The notes: generated from the sequence alone by a model not told the origin. 58,157 nt of DNA from Fluviicola sp. (GCA_002734065.2 NVXU02000005.1:1-58157); one strand, 5' to 3'. Positions 45,597 to 55,551 are shown, counted from the first letter of the stretch. Numbers and translations: made by a program.

Positions 45597-46942
45597 GCGT
45601 TAACAGTTTTGTATTCTCTTTCGAGAATTAAAGGTTTTAAATTCAAATAATTGACTTCGTATGCCCAGTCATTCTTCATTTCTTCATTGGGAGGATAGAT
45701 GTTCATTCCAATGCCAGTGATTTTTCCTTCGTTGAAGAAGGCGATGCGTAAATTACGTTTTTCTGTCACTTTTTGAGTAAAATCAATCAGTATTTCACTG
45801 TTAAACAGACCTCCTTTTGCATCTATTTGCTGAAATTCAGCCCATGCTTTTCTGCCCACTAATTCTGTCAATTTTTCGATAGAATAGCTGCCTCCAAGTG
45901 GGTCAATTACTTTGTCAAAATAAGATTCTTCCGCTAAAATCGATGAAATGTTCAAGGCTGTTCTTTCTGCCAATTCACTTTCTCCATTGCTTGAAAAAAT
46001 ATCGTAAGGAAGTATTGCAAGCGCATCAACGCCAGCATTCACGGCGGACATAGCTTCCGTTGTTTGTCGCAAAAGGTTGGTGTGCGGATCCTTTAAGGAT
46101 TTGTTCAAATGTGTTGTAACGGCAGTAATGTGGCAATTGTAAGAACAAGAATGTTCTGGAGAATAGGCCCGAACTATTTTTGACCACAATTGTTTCAAGC
46201 TTCTGAATTTTGCCGTTTCTAAGAAGTAATTGCTGCCAATTCCGAGGTTAAAAGTAACACACGCCGATGCTTCGTCAATGGAGAAGCCTTCTGCCATTAA
46301 TTTTACCAAGTATTCATGTGCGGTGCTCAAAGAGAATGCTATTTCTTGCCATGCGTTTCCACCGGCCTGTTGAATTTTGAAACCATTGACAGCACAAAAA
46401 CGTTGTTGATTTATTTTGAAATTCTGCGCAACAGCTGTGAGGTCATTAAGCTCAAAACTATCCTCGTGAAAATCAATGTTGTATTGAATATTTGCTTCTT
46501 TTTGGAGCAGAGAATGCAGTGTTTCAAATTCTTGAACGGATTGCACAACAAACTGAGTATGGATGTATTCAAATCGAATCCCTTCGAGAACAATCTTCCA
46601 TTCTGTCTTGGCTATTGCGGTTTTAAAAATCAATAAATCAGCCCCTGAATTAAGTGCATGCAAAGCCTTTTTATTTGCCTCTTTTTCATTTTGAATGAGA
46701 ATCAGCTTGCCATTTTGAAAAGCATTGCTTGGTTTGTTCATTCCTCTTTTGTTCGGATAGTTGCCCGGTAGTTCATTCTCCGCAATTGAATCTTCATTGT
46801 GGTAATAGGTAGAGAATTGGATGTCCTCGATAGCGTCATTTACGACCAATAAATCGGGGTCTTTTCCTTTGAGGTCGGCTTCTATTTTTGTGACCCATTC
46901 TTCTTTGGAAACCTTGCTAAATTCTTTAAAAAAATCACTCAT
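45593..46942 (-). CDS. Methylmalonyl-CoA mutase, small subunit
   Basis: 449 aa, homologous to the catalytic domain of the large subunit but without a B12-binding domain; it pairs with the large subunit as a heterodimer. Conserved blocks include the [16 protein letters not shown] region and [16 protein letters not shown]. The 8-bp overlap with the preceding EI24 gene and 4-bp overlap with the large subunit indicate coupled translation. Confidence 0.92.
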   Translation of the reverse strand: MSDFFKEFSKVSKEEWVTKIEADLKGKDPDLLVVNDAIEDIQFSTYYHNEDSIAENELPGNYPNKRGMNKPSNAFQNGKLILIQNEKEANKKALHALNSGADLLIFKTAIAKTEWKIVLEGIRFEYIHTQFVVQSVQEFETLHSLLQKEANIQYNIDFHEDSFELNDLTAVAQNFKINQQRFCAVNGFKIQQAGGNAWQEIAFSLSTAHEYLVKLMAEGFSIDEASACVTFNLGIGSNYFLETAKFRSLKQLWSKIVRAYSPEHSCSYNCHITAVTTHLNKSLKDPHTNLLRQTTEAMSAVNAGVDALAILPYDIFSSNGESELAERTALNISSILAEESYFDKVIDPLGGSYSIEKLTELVGRKAWAEFQQIDAKGGLFNSEILIDFTQKVTEKRNLRIAFFNEGKITGIGMNIYPPNEEMKNDWAYEVNYLNLKPLILEREYKTVNA

Positions 46943-47717
46943 TGTTATTGCTTTCGATTTGCTCAGTATTCATTTTAATCTCGTTCTTTTTTGGCAATGC
47001 TTTTGTGATGTGTAAATATACAATTGCCGATATCATCACAGTCACAACAGGTGCTATAGGTACTCCTGCTATTGGGATTGCGTAGATTGCAAGAAAAATA
47101 CCACCTGTTAAAATCATTGACAGTGGATTTCTGAAAGCGAATCCAAGGGTGCTAAACACACCTTTTTCATAGCGTTCTAAAGAGAAGTCGTAAAAGGAGA
47201 AACCGAAGAAGAACGCAGACATCGTCCAATAGACGTAATCGTCTAAGAATCCAAGTCCAAAAATCCATGAAAAGAGGTAATAAATGCCCATTAATCCGAA
47301 TTCTAAGACCAACGCGATGATGACAACGAAGATCATTCTGATAATGTCATTGACAAAGCGAATTAAGCCTCCAGTGAATTTAGTTCCTGTTAATTTATTG
47401 TCTAATTTTTCTCCAAGAAGAGTATTGAAAGGAGAAAGAGCAGTAAGCACGATGAAGATGTAGAGTTGTTCAAAAAGGGAGCTGATAAAACCAAGAAAAC
47501 TATGAATTCCCGAGTTTGCATATCCTGCTAACCAGTCTAACCAAGAATATTCACTGGAAAGGTTAAAGGCTTCGTCTAAACCAAAGATACCTCCGCGAAA
47601 CCAAAGGAATAGTAATGTAATTACGGCTCCTGGTATAAAAAAGAGGAGATAATTGCCTTTTGCAAGGAGTTCTAGGGTTTTTATAATTCCGGTTATGTGG
47701 TATTTAATCGAATTCAT
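46935..47717 (-). CDS. EI24-domain integral membrane protein
   Basis: 260 aa with about six to seven membrane helices and a charged C-terminal tail. Pattern VLTALSPFNTLLGEKLDNKLTG and SFYDFSLERYEKG match the EI24/CysZ-like family, whose best-studied member imports sulfate. Substrate here unknown. Overlaps the mutase small subunit by 8 bp. Confidence 0.8.
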   Translation of the reverse strand: MNSIKYHITGIIKTLELLAKGNYLLFFIPGAVITLLFLWFRGGIFGLDEAFNLSSEYSWLDWLAGYANSGIHSFLGFISSLFEQLYIFIVLTALSPFNTLLGEKLDNKLTGTKFTGGLIRFVNDIIRMIFVVIIALVLEFGLMGIYYLFSWIFGLGFLDDYVYWTMSAFFFGFSFYDFSLERYEKGVFSTLGFAFRNPLSMILTGGIFLAIYAIPIAGVPIAPVVTVMISAIVYLHITKALPKKNEIKMNTEQIESNNNE

Positions 47718-47740
47718 GGCTCGAAGGTACTTATTTTCGA

Positions 47741-47905
47741 TTAAAAATAAACCTTCTTAATCACTAAATACAATCCTGCATAAAACAGCATAATTCCCAT
47801 TCCTAATTGCACGATTGAAGTGTAACCTTGCTTTCGCCAATACAGCCAATTGAGCGTACCGAAAATTATTGCGGGAAGAATGGGGTAAAGGTAAACAGAA
47901 ACCAT
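47741..47905 (-). CDS. 54-aa membrane protein, previously easy to miss
   Basis: 54 codons, starting at the ATG that abuts the YegS-like gene stop (TAA-ATG with no gap) and ending 23 bp before the EI24 gene. Sequence begins MVSVYLYPILPAIIFG, has a charged YWRKQG turn and a second hydrophobic helix GMGIMLFYAGLYLVIKK: two membrane helices with a short loop. The tight coupling on both sides and the clean hydrophobic pattern support expression. Function unknown. Confidence 0.7.
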   Translation of the reverse strand: MVSVYLYPILPAIIFGTLNWLYWRKQGYTSIVQLGMGIMLFYAGLYLVIKKVYF

Positions 47906-48781
47906 TTATTTTCCAATCAGTACATTTAGACTTTGTGGAACAACACTGACGTTTAGGTCAGCTTTTACATCAAACGGCTCCCCGTCGTAGTGTGCAATTT
48001 TTTCCGAAAGGTGAATTTTTGCATTTTTAAAGGATAAAATCTCCGTAAAACGGGATTTATCACTCGTTTTTCGGAAAAAACGATAGATAATAGAGGGTGC
48101 AGACCAAATAGAGAAAGGTTTTAAGATACACATTTCTAACTTTCCGTCTGTTACATCAGATTTTGGAGAAATAGCAAAACCATTTCCAAATTGCGAAGAA
48201 TTGGCAACTGTCAACAGAACGACAGGCAATGTTTTTACTTTTCCATCTATGTCAATAGATACATTGATAGGGTTGTATTTAAAAAATTCTTTAAAAATAA
48301 GGTAGATGTAACCTCTTAAACCTCGTTTTGTGTGCGTGTCAAATTTCTTAGCAATAACGGCGTCAAAACCGTATCCTGCAACGCCTAAAAATGACTTATC
48401 ATTCACTTTTACAGTGTCCATTTTGATGGCGTTATTCTCATTGATACATTTAATAGCTGAGGCAATATCCATCGGAATTTTGAGGTGTCTTGCGAGACCA
48501 TTTCCAGATCCGGCAGGTACAATCGCCAATTTGGTATCGGTTCCAATAAGCGTTGTTCCAACTTCATGCACAGAACCGTCTCCACCTACAGCGCAAACAA
48601 CATCGTAACCACTTTCTGCCGCTTCTTTGGCAATTAATTTTCCATGCCGGCGGTATTCGGTGTAAACGATATCGTAATCGAAACGACCTAAATCAAGGTG
48701 TTCTTCGATTAATCCTGGTATCAAATTCTTTCGACCGACTCCCGATTTTGGATTTATTATAAAGCGTATTTTCTGTCTCAT
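47906..48781 (-). CDS. Diacylglycerol kinase-family lipid kinase (YegS/DgkB-like)
   Basis: 291 aa. Phosphorylates a lipid such as diacylglycerol or a sphingoid base, the latter being plausible because many Bacteroidota make sphingolipids. Signature AVGGDGSVHEV and PAGSGNGLARH (ATP/lipid site) are intact, with INPKSGVG at the N-terminus. It overlaps the LTA-synthase-like gene upstream by 4 bp. Confidence 0.92.
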   Translation of the reverse strand: MRQKIRFIINPKSGVGRKNLIPGLIEEHLDLGRFDYDIVYTEYRRHGKLIAKEAAESGYDVVCAVGGDGSVHEVGTTLIGTDTKLAIVPAGSGNGLARHLKIPMDIASAIKCINENNAIKMDTVKVNDKSFLGVAGYGFDAVIAKKFDTHTKRGLRGYIYLIFKEFFKYNPINVSIDIDGKVKTLPVVLLTVANSSQFGNGFAISPKSDVTDGKLEMCILKPFSIWSAPSIIYRFFRKTSDKSRFTEILSFKNAKIHLSEKIAHYDGEPFDVKADLNVSVVPQSLNVLIGK

Positions 48782-50679
48782 TCTATTGTTGTTTGATTCA
48801 GATTCAAGTCTCTATTGTACGTTTGAAGCATCGCTTTTACACGGTTTTCATTCTGTTTTCCTTCTTCTTTATAGAAAGAAAGAGAGTCAATTGGAGACAA
48901 GCTCTGAGTCGTGAAATTATGCAAAAATCGTGCCTTACCGTCAATAATAGTAGTCATGTGTTGATTTTTGAAGTAAAAGTAAGACCCACTTATGTATGCA
49001 AGTGACTCTCTGTCAGTGTCTTGATAGATTGAATTCCCGAAGGCATAATAATCCGTTTTTATGTTCAATAAGTCCAAAATAGTCGGCATAAGATCCAATT
49101 GTTGGATGATTTCATCCTTTTTTCCGACACTAAGATAACCTTTTGGATGGTAAAACAAAATTGGAATACGATACATCTGCGTTCTGATGCTGTATTTTTT
49201 TGTTTTTGAACCAGGTGTATGATCGGCAAGTATAACAAACAAGGTGTTATCATACCAAGGTTGCTTCTTTGCCTCTTTGAAGAATTCTTCAAGCGCATAA
49301 TCACCATAATTGATTGACGCACACAGTTTCTGAGGACCTTGCTTTACTTTGTCACGCATGTGTTCTGGTATAAAGTAGGGGTGATGCGATGATAAGGTAA
49401 AAAGCGTGCTAAAAAACGGTTCTTTTAAGTCAGACATCATTCGGGCAGTCCATGGATTGAAGTATTCGTCTAAAATCCCCCAAGTCATATCAGAATGCTT
49501 CTCATTGTTGTATTCCGTTCTCCCAAAATAGTGATCGAAGCCTGTTAAATGCGCAAAACCATCAAATCGCATAGAACCATTGGTTGCTCCGTGGTAAAAT
49601 GCTGATTCGTACCCGTTTTTTGCAAGAATATTAGGGAGTGTATTGATTTTATTGTCTCCAAAAGGAGAGGAAATGTATGGATTATCCATTAAAGTAGGCA
49701 TAGAAGCAATGATTGCGGGAATGGCTTCTATTGATTTCTTGCCGTTTGCGAAACCGTAGTTAAAACTCATCGATTGTTCGATTAAGGAGTCTAAAAAAGG
49801 CGTGTAACCTTCTCCATTTTGATAAGATCCAATAAATTCGATACCAAAGCTTTCCAGAACGATAATCATCACATTCGTGTTGTCAGGTAGGATGTTTTGA
49901 GGAGCTGTTTTTTTCTTCGGAGAAAAATAACTTGCTAATTCTTCATCTTTAAAATAACTAAGAAGCTCAAGACTGCCTTGGTCTATGGTTTTAACCATGG
50001 TAAAAGGAGTTGTGAGCACAAGGCTAGTATTCTTTCCTTTGGTGAAATTGGATGCCTCAATTATTCCAGTCGGTTTTAAAGCGAACCCTCCACGACTCAC
50101 TACAATAAGAATAGGAAGTGCAATGACGATGGCTAGAACGTTCTTTCTGTAGAATAATTTAGGCTTGGTTTTAAAACTTGCAAACGTCCCTGTTGCTTTC
50201 CTGTAAAGGATTTCGCTAAGTGCTATGAGAATAATTAAGAACAAAAAGAGATGCCAAAAGTCAGAAATAAAAGTAGTTGCTAACTGTCCAATATCATTTC
50301 CTGTACTCACCATTGAGAATAAATCAAAGGTTGATCTCTTGCTTGTATATGTAAAATACTCTACGTCTAAAAGGTTAAGCGCAATGAGCAAGGTATTGGT
50401 TGCATGGAATAGAATTTTGAAGAATACCCGATGGATTTTGTATTCTCTTATCGGCAGAGGAATCAAAAATAGAACGTAAAAGGGAAAGAAAAATAAGCAA
50501 ACGGTCATCATGTCGAACCACAAACCGAGAATAAAATCAAAGACAGAAACGTCATTGAAAGCGTTAGAGTTGAATGCAAGAAAAATCAAACGTGTAATAA
50601 ACAGCATCAAAACAGCAATTCCCAATCTTTTAAAAAGAACAATTACATGAATTGGTAAGAAATCAATGATTTTTCGCAT
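48778..50679 (-). CDS. LTA-synthase-like membrane phosphotransferase
   Basis: 633 aa from the ATG at 50679 (the longer frame starts with TTG). Four to five membrane helices (to about residue 205) precede an extracytoplasmic alkaline-phosphatase-fold domain. Metal-site motif IIVLESFG (E276), a nucleophile candidate in NGKKSIEA (S316), and ILADHTPG (Asp, His). In Gram-positives this family polymerises glycerol phosphate; in Gram-negatives it may transfer phospho-head groups onto glycans or lipids. Next to a lipid kinase, so a lipid cycle is plausible. Confidence 0.85.
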   Translation of the reverse strand: MRKIIDFLPIHVIVLFKRLGIAVLMLFITRLIFLAFNSNAFNDVSVFDFILGLWFDMMTVCLFFFPFYVLFLIPLPIREYKIHRVFFKILFHATNTLLIALNLLDVEYFTYTSKRSTFDLFSMVSTGNDIGQLATTFISDFWHLFLFLIILIALSEILYRKATGTFASFKTKPKLFYRKNVLAIVIALPILIVVSRGGFALKPTGIIEASNFTKGKNTSLVLTTPFTMVKTIDQGSLELLSYFKDEELASYFSPKKKTAPQNILPDNTNVMIIVLESFGIEFIGSYQNGEGYTPFLDSLIEQSMSFNYGFANGKKSIEAIPAIIASMPTLMDNPYISSPFGDNKINTLPNILAKNGYESAFYHGATNGSMRFDGFAHLTGFDHYFGRTEYNNEKHSDMTWGILDEYFNPWTARMMSDLKEPFFSTLFTLSSHHPYFIPEHMRDKVKQGPQKLCASINYGDYALEEFFKEAKKQPWYDNTLFVILADHTPGSKTKKYSIRTQMYRIPILFYHPKGYLSVGKKDEIIQQLDLMPTILDLLNIKTDYYAFGNSIYQDTDRESLAYISGSYFYFKNQHMTTIIDGKARFLHNFTTQSLSPIDSLSFYKEEGKQNENRVKAMLQTYNRDLNLNQTTIE

Positions 50680-50716
50680 AAAACTCAAAAGTAGAAAAAT
50701 ATAATCGGAATTAATT

Positions 50717-50724
50717 TATCTTTG
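50717..50724 (+). promoter_or_regulatory. -7 element TATCTTTG
   Basis: Consensus TAnnTTTG 20 bp upstream of the ChaN-like ATG at 50745. No FNR-like site 33 bp upstream. Confidence 0.55.
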
Positions 50725-50744
50725 TCAGAAACAATTAAAAAAAA

Positions 50745-51611
50745 ATGAAGACACTCATACTTATCTCTACACTATTTATTTCTTGCAATTTATCCGCGCA
50801 AAAGATGGAAGCTTACACCTTGTATAATGCTAAAGGAAAGAAAGTAAGCTTTAAAAAACTGGCAAAGGATGTAACAGATACAGAGTTTGTTTTTTTTGGA
50901 GAATATCATGATAATCCTATTTCTCATTGGTTGCAATTGGAGGTTCTCTCAGTGATGCAGAAAGAATATGGAGAGAAATTGATGTTGGGTTTTGAGATGT
51001 TCGAACAAGATCAACAAACTTTACTTAATGATTACTTAGAAGGTGAAATTACCGCAAAAGAGTTTGAAAAAGAAGCTCGATTATGGCCCAATTACAAAAC
51101 GGATTATAAACCGCTGATTAAATTTGCTATCGAGAATAAATTAGCGTGTATTGCCAGTAATATTCCAAGAAGACACGCTTCTTTGTTGTTTAAATACGGC
51201 AGAGATACCCTAACAACCTTAACAGAAGAAGAGAAAAATTGGATGGCACCCATTGATTTTAAGATAGACACAACCTTATCGCAATACATTGAAATCGGTA
51301 AGATGGCTGTTCACATGAACGGGATGTCTGGAAAAGATTTGATGCAAGCACAAGCGATAAAAGATGCTACTATGGCTTATTTCTCTCTAAAAAACATGAA
51401 AGATGGCAATGTTATGTTGCACGTTAATGGAGCCTTTCATTCTGACTTCTACCAAGGGATTATGTGGTACATTCAACAAGCAAAACCAGAAATGAAAATT
51501 GTAACCATTTCTACCGTTAGTCAGAAAGACATTTCTAAACTGGATAAAGAACACAAAGGAAGAGCGGATTATATTATTTGCGTTAACGAAAACATGACTA
51601 GTACTCATTAA
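50745..51611 (+). CDS. ChaN-family haem-binding/Tiki-like protein
   Basis: 288 aa with a signal peptide (..NLSAQ). Sequence VFFGEYHDNPISHWLQLEV and FEMFEQDQQ carry the Tiki/ChaN His and Glu pair; HVNGAFHSDF near the C-terminus adds further His. ChaN binds haem and may help iron uptake; a protease-like role is known for related Tiki proteins. First of a run of five plus-strand genes. Confidence 0.85.
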   Translation: MKTLILISTLFISCNLSAQKMEAYTLYNAKGKKVSFKKLAKDVTDTEFVFFGEYHDNPISHWLQLEVLSVMQKEYGEKLMLGFEMFEQDQQTLLNDYLEGEITAKEFEKEARLWPNYKTDYKPLIKFAIENKLACIASNIPRRHASLLFKYGRDTLTTLTEEEKNWMAPIDFKIDTTLSQYIEIGKMAVHMNGMSGKDLMQAQAIKDATMAYFSLKNMKDGNVMLHVNGAFHSDFYQGIMWYIQQAKPEMKIVTISTVSQKDISKLDKEHKGRADYIICVNENMTSTH

Positions 51612-51621
51612 TTTATCAAAA

Positions 51622-52314
51622 ATGAAGTTCAAATTAATAATAAGTGTCGTTTTTTTATTTCTATTGGTTGAACCGGTAAATGCTCAAAGCGATAGCACCA
51701 GCAAATCTTCCACCTCTTTGTTTTTGTACACAAACTGGTCGAGTACGTACAGGAAATTAATCGTCAATGAAGGGCTTTTTGCGGATAGCATTGGTTTTCG
51801 AGTGGACGAAACAAAGTACAATCTTTGGTCTTTCGGTTTGGGATTCAGAAGTGATATCTCCAACAATATTACGGTTGAAGGCGGGGTTGCTTTTCAAAGA
51901 AATGGAGAGAGGTATGACTTCGAAGAATCGGATACTCTATATAAGTACGATTCTCAATACAATTACATCTCCATGCCGATAAAAGTGTATTATAAATACG
52001 GAAAAAGAGCAAAAGTAATCGCTGGAGTGGGTGTTGTACCTCAATTATTTGTTAATTTTAAACAGACCTTGGAAACTGTATCCAAGGACAAGCAGCAGAC
52101 GAAAGAGGATATTAAGACCAAGATCGGCTACAACAGTTTTGTGTTTAGTACGGTGTTTAACGTTGGATTTGAGTATGATTTATCTGAAAAAACAACCATA
52201 ATAATCATGCCTGAGTACAGGTTACAACTGACTTCAAGTTATTTGAAAACCAATGGGTTAAAACACTTTGGAAGATCTTTAGGATTGAATATTGGCTTGT
52301 CATTCTACTTATAG
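51622..52314 (+). CDS. Outer-membrane beta-barrel protein
   Basis: 230 aa with signal peptide (..EPVNAQ). The mature sequence is made of amphipathic strands such as LFLYTNWSSTY, LWSFGLGFRS, ITVEGGVAFQR and the end strand LGLNIGLSFYL, ending in a hydrophobic residue, as in 8-strand barrels. No identifiable ligand or enzyme motif. 10 bp after the ChaN gene. Confidence 0.8.
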   Translation: MKFKLIISVVFLFLLVEPVNAQSDSTSKSSTSLFLYTNWSSTYRKLIVNEGLFADSIGFRVDETKYNLWSFGLGFRSDISNNITVEGGVAFQRNGERYDFEESDTLYKYDSQYNYISMPIKVYYKYGKRAKVIAGVGVVPQLFVNFKQTLETVSKDKQQTKEDIKTKIGYNSFVFSTVFNVGFEYDLSEKTTIIIMPEYRLQLTSSYLKTNGLKHFGRSLGLNIGLSFYL

Positions 52315-52317
52315 AAC

Positions 52318-53412
52318 ATGAAAATTAAAGAAATAACTGATTTTTTAGAATCACTAGCGCCACTTTCTAGCCAAGAAGGGTATGATAACTGTGGGTTGAT
52401 TGTTGGCGATGCTAATACCGTAGTTGAAAAAACATTAATCACTTTGGACTGCATCGAGGCAACAGTCGACGAGGCGATTGAAACAGGTTGTAATTTAATC
52501 ATTGCGCACCATCCTATTATTTTTAGCGGAATTAAGAAATTGAATGGGAATAATTACATTGAGAGAACTGTGATTAAAGCCGTAAAGAATGACATTGCGA
52601 TTTATGCAATTCACACCAACTTGGACAATTATCAATTTGGAGTGAATTTTGAAATTTCTCAACGATTAGGCTTGAAAAACGTAAAGGTTCTTGCCCCAAA
52701 AAGAGGTGTTTTGACTAAATTGGTATGTTTTGTGCCTTTGAAGAATGTACAAGAAGTTGCCAATGCACTTTTTGACGCTGGAGCAGGAAGAATAGGCAAT
52801 TATGAGGCATGCAGTTTTCAAACTGAAGGTAATGGCACTTTTAAACCATTAGAGAATGCCAACCCCGTTGAAGGAAAGGTGGGAGAATTATCGACGGTCA
52901 ATGAGCAACGACTCGAGGTGTTGGTTTCTAATCACGTTTTAGGTAAAGTTGTGAGCGCTATGAAAAAAGTGCATCCCTACGAAGAAGTTGCCTACGAAAT
53001 GTATCCAATTCTCAATGAAAACCAAAGCGAAGGCTCTGGGATGGTTGGAGAATTGGAAACAGACATGGAAGCAACAGTATTCTTGCAAAAATTAAAAGAT
53101 ATTTTCAACTGTAAAGTCATTCGTCACACCTCAATTCTGCAGAAAACAGTTAAAAAAGTTGCTTTTTGTGGTGGAGCAGGAAGTTTTTTATTAGAGAATG
53201 CAAAAAAGAGTGGAGCAGACGTGTTTATCACTGGTGACTTCAAATACCACGAGTTTTTTGATGCAGAAGATGACCTCATTATTGCCGATATCGGGCATTT
53301 TGAAAGTGAACAATACACTTCTCATCGATTAGAGCGTATTTTGACGGAAAAATTTAGTAAATTTGCCCTTCGTTTAACGGAGGTAAATACAAACCCAATA
53401 AATTATTTTTAG
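52318..53412 (+). CDS. Nif3-like dinuclear metal-centre protein
   Basis: 364-aa YbgI/Nif3 family, with a central PII-like insertion. Metal ligands appear as HH in IIAHHPIIF, HTNLDN and GHFESEQ. The hexameric family is widely conserved, enzymatic role unsettled. It precedes the zinc-ribbon gene by one base, a frequent pairing in bacteria. Confidence 0.9.
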   Translation: MKIKEITDFLESLAPLSSQEGYDNCGLIVGDANTVVEKTLITLDCIEATVDEAIETGCNLIIAHHPIIFSGIKKLNGNNYIERTVIKAVKNDIAIYAIHTNLDNYQFGVNFEISQRLGLKNVKVLAPKRGVLTKLVCFVPLKNVQEVANALFDAGAGRIGNYEACSFQTEGNGTFKPLENANPVEGKVGELSTVNEQRLEVLVSNHVLGKVVSAMKKVHPYEEVAYEMYPILNENQSEGSGMVGELETDMEATVFLQKLKDIFNCKVIRHTSILQKTVKKVAFCGGAGSFLLENAKKSGADVFITGDFKYHEFFDAEDDLIIADIGHFESEQYTSHRLERILTEKFSKFALRLTEVNTNPINYF

Positions 53413-53413
53413 G

Positions 53414-54163
53414 ATGGCAAAAACAGCAACTAAAAAAGATCAAACTATAGCTGAAAAGTTAGATAGTTTATATGCTTTACAAGTAATTGATTCTGAGATT
53501 GATAGAATTAAAACTGTCCGAGGAGAGCTACCTTTAGAGGTGCAAGACTTAGAAGATGAAGTGACAGGTCTTGATAATCGCATTGAAAAAATGCAGGAAG
53601 AATTGAAAGAAATGGAAACAGAAGTTTCTGATAGAAAGAATTCGAACAAAGATGCTGTGGAAGCAATCAAGAAGTACAAGAAACAGCAAGAAAACGTTCG
53701 TAACAATAGAGAATACGATTCTATTTCAAAAGAAATTGAGTTTCAAGAATTAGAGATTCAATTGAATGAGAAGAAGAGCAAAGAGTCTAATTTTAAGATT
53801 ACGAGCAAAGCTGAAATTCTTGAAGCAGCAATTGAGAAAAAGAAATTGAGATCAGAAGATTTAGCGACTAAAAAAGCAGAATTGGATGAAATCATTGCAG
53901 AAACTCAAGCGAAAGAAGAGAAGTTGACAAAGAAATCAAATACGGCTATTAAAAAATTAGATCCTCGATTAGGGAAGGCTTATGCCCGTCTTAGAGCGAG
54001 TGCTAAAAATGGATTGGCTGTTGTGCAAGTAGATAGAAATGCTTGTGGAGGTTGTTTTAACAAAATTCCGATTCAACGTCAAATTGACATTCAAGCGAAG
54101 AAAAAAGTAATCGTATGTGAGCACTGTGGACGAGTATTAGTTCCAGGTGAATCAGAAGATTAA
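53414..54163 (+). CDS. C4-type zinc-ribbon coiled-coil protein
   Basis: 249 aa: a long coiled coil (about 15-185, heptads of Lys/Glu) followed by a zinc ribbon: C-x2-C (NACGGCF) and C-x2-C (VCEHCG). Family of Nif3-associated zinc-ribbon proteins of unknown function, possibly acting on nucleic acids. Coupled to the Nif3 gene. Confidence 0.88.
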   Translation: MAKTATKKDQTIAEKLDSLYALQVIDSEIDRIKTVRGELPLEVQDLEDEVTGLDNRIEKMQEELKEMETEVSDRKNSNKDAVEAIKKYKKQQENVRNNREYDSISKEIEFQELEIQLNEKKSKESNFKITSKAEILEAAIEKKKLRSEDLATKKAELDEIIAETQAKEEKLTKKSNTAIKKLDPRLGKAYARLRASAKNGLAVVQVDRNACGGCFNKIPIQRQIDIQAKKKVIVCEHCGRVLVPGESED

Positions 54164-54185
54164 AAATTAGCAACTATATTTTTTT

Positions 54186-54238
54186 AAAACCGCTCCTGTA
54201 TCTCGACTAAGTTCGATGACCAAGGAGCGGTTTTTTTA
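54186..54238 (+). terminator. Intrinsic terminator after the zinc-ribbon gene
   Basis: AAAACCGCTCC and GGAGCGG followed by T7, starting 22 bp past the stop; the spacer is long (about 25 nt). The helicase ATG lies only 10 bp after the T-run, so its promoter must overlap the terminator. Confidence 0.9.
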
Positions 54239-54248
54239 TTTTGCAACA

Positions 54249-55472
54249 ATGAAATTCTCGGACTATAACATATCGGATGAAATAAAAGCGCAGTTGAAGG
54301 TACTGGGTTTTAATAAACCTACGGACATTCAGTACAAAGCGATAAAACACATTCTCAATGGAGAAGACGTGATGGCTATCGCACAAACAGGCACTGGAAA
54401 AACGGCTGCTTTCGCCATTCCGACGATTAATATTCTTCAAAAAAAAGGAAAATACGTTAAAAAAGGAGTAAAATGCTTGGTCATGGTTCCAACACGAGAA
54501 TTAGCCAAGCAAATTGCCTCTGTTTACAGAGAAATTGGCAAGAAAACAAGCGTTAAAGTTTTCGGGCTGTTTGGAGGCGTAGAGCAAGAGCAGCAAATTG
54601 CAACCTTGAACAATGGGGTAGATGTAGTCGTTGCAACTCCTGGAAGAATGTTTGATTTAATTTCGCAAGGAGCCTTGGATTTGTCTTCTGTCAAGTTTTT
54701 AATTCTGGATGAAGCCGACTTAATGTTAGACCTCGGTTTTGCTAAAGACATCACTGATGTTATGCGATTTATACCGCAAAAGAGGCAAACTTTGTTCTTT
54801 TCGGCGACCATTTCAAAAAAGATTAAAAAATTGGCGTATGATGTGGTTAAAAACGCCATTCGTATTCAAATTTCTCCTAAAAATCCAGTTGCAAAAACGA
54901 TAACGCACACCATTATCGATGTTGAAATGGATGACAAACGTTTTTTCTTGGAAAACATTATTAAAGAGAACGAAGAAAGCAAGGTCATCGTTTTTGTAAG
55001 AACGAAAGTAAGAGCAGAAAGAGTTGTTGCAGCCATGGAAAGAGTTTCTATCAGTGCTGAAGGTTTGCATGGAAGCATTGATCAAAAAGAGAGATTCGCT
55101 ATCCTCGAACGTTTTGCAAAAGGCGAGAATAAGGTCTTGATTACAACAGATGTTGCCTGTCGAGGAATTGATATTCCCAATGTTGATTCGGTTGTTAACT
55201 ATGACATTCCTGAGAATCCGGAGAATTATGTTCACCGATGCGGACGAACAGGTAGGGGTAAAAACAGAGGGCAAGCACTTTCTTTCTGCAGTTCAGATGA
55301 AAAAGAATTGGTAGAAGCTATTGAAGAATATACCGGTGATAAAATTGACCGCTTTGACCTATCCAAAGGGGATTACCTAGAAATTCTAGACGGTTCTGAT
55401 GACGGTGGCAACAACTGGAAAAAACTCATTGACGAAGAAAATAAGTTCAATGATTTGGACTTGGAATGGTAA
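54249..55472 (+). CDS. DEAD-box RNA helicase
   Basis: 407 aa from the ATG at 54249; an earlier ATG at 54216 is inside the terminator and rejected. ATP-dependent RNA unwinding. All motifs are present in order: KPTDIQ (Q motif), AQTGTGKT (I), PTRELA (Ia), TPGR (Ib), LDEAD (II), SAT (III), TTDVACRGID (V), HRCGRTGR (VI). No extended C-terminal domain, unlike DeaD/CsdA. Single gene. Confidence 0.95.
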   Translation: MKFSDYNISDEIKAQLKVLGFNKPTDIQYKAIKHILNGEDVMAIAQTGTGKTAAFAIPTINILQKKGKYVKKGVKCLVMVPTRELAKQIASVYREIGKKTSVKVFGLFGGVEQEQQIATLNNGVDVVVATPGRMFDLISQGALDLSSVKFLILDEADLMLDLGFAKDITDVMRFIPQKRQTLFFSATISKKIKKLAYDVVKNAIRIQISPKNPVAKTITHTIIDVEMDDKRFFLENIIKENEESKVIVFVRTKVRAERVVAAMERVSISAEGLHGSIDQKERFAILERFAKGENKVLITTDVACRGIDIPNVDSVVNYDIPENPENYVHRCGRTGRGKNRGQALSFCSSDEKELVEAIEEYTGDKIDRFDLSKGDYLEILDGSDDGGNNWKKLIDEENKFNDLDLEW

Positions 55473-55519
55473 TCCTTTGTTTTATAATTAGTTGATTATT
55501 TTCTTTTAACACAATATGT

Positions 55520-55551
55520 TTTGATTAATTCAGACAAATAGTGTACTTTTG
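55520..55551 (+). promoter_or_regulatory. Consensus Bacteroidota promoter
   Basis: TTTG (55520-55523) and TACTTTTG (55544-55551) separated by 20 bp, a full -33/-7 match, 40 bp upstream of the T9SS gene ATG. No FNR-like site 33 bp upstream of its -7 element. Confidence 0.75.

Noticed and set aside
54216-54248. Earlier helicase start
   Set aside because: That ATG lies inside the intrinsic terminator of the preceding gene; the ATG at 54249 begins the usual family sequence.
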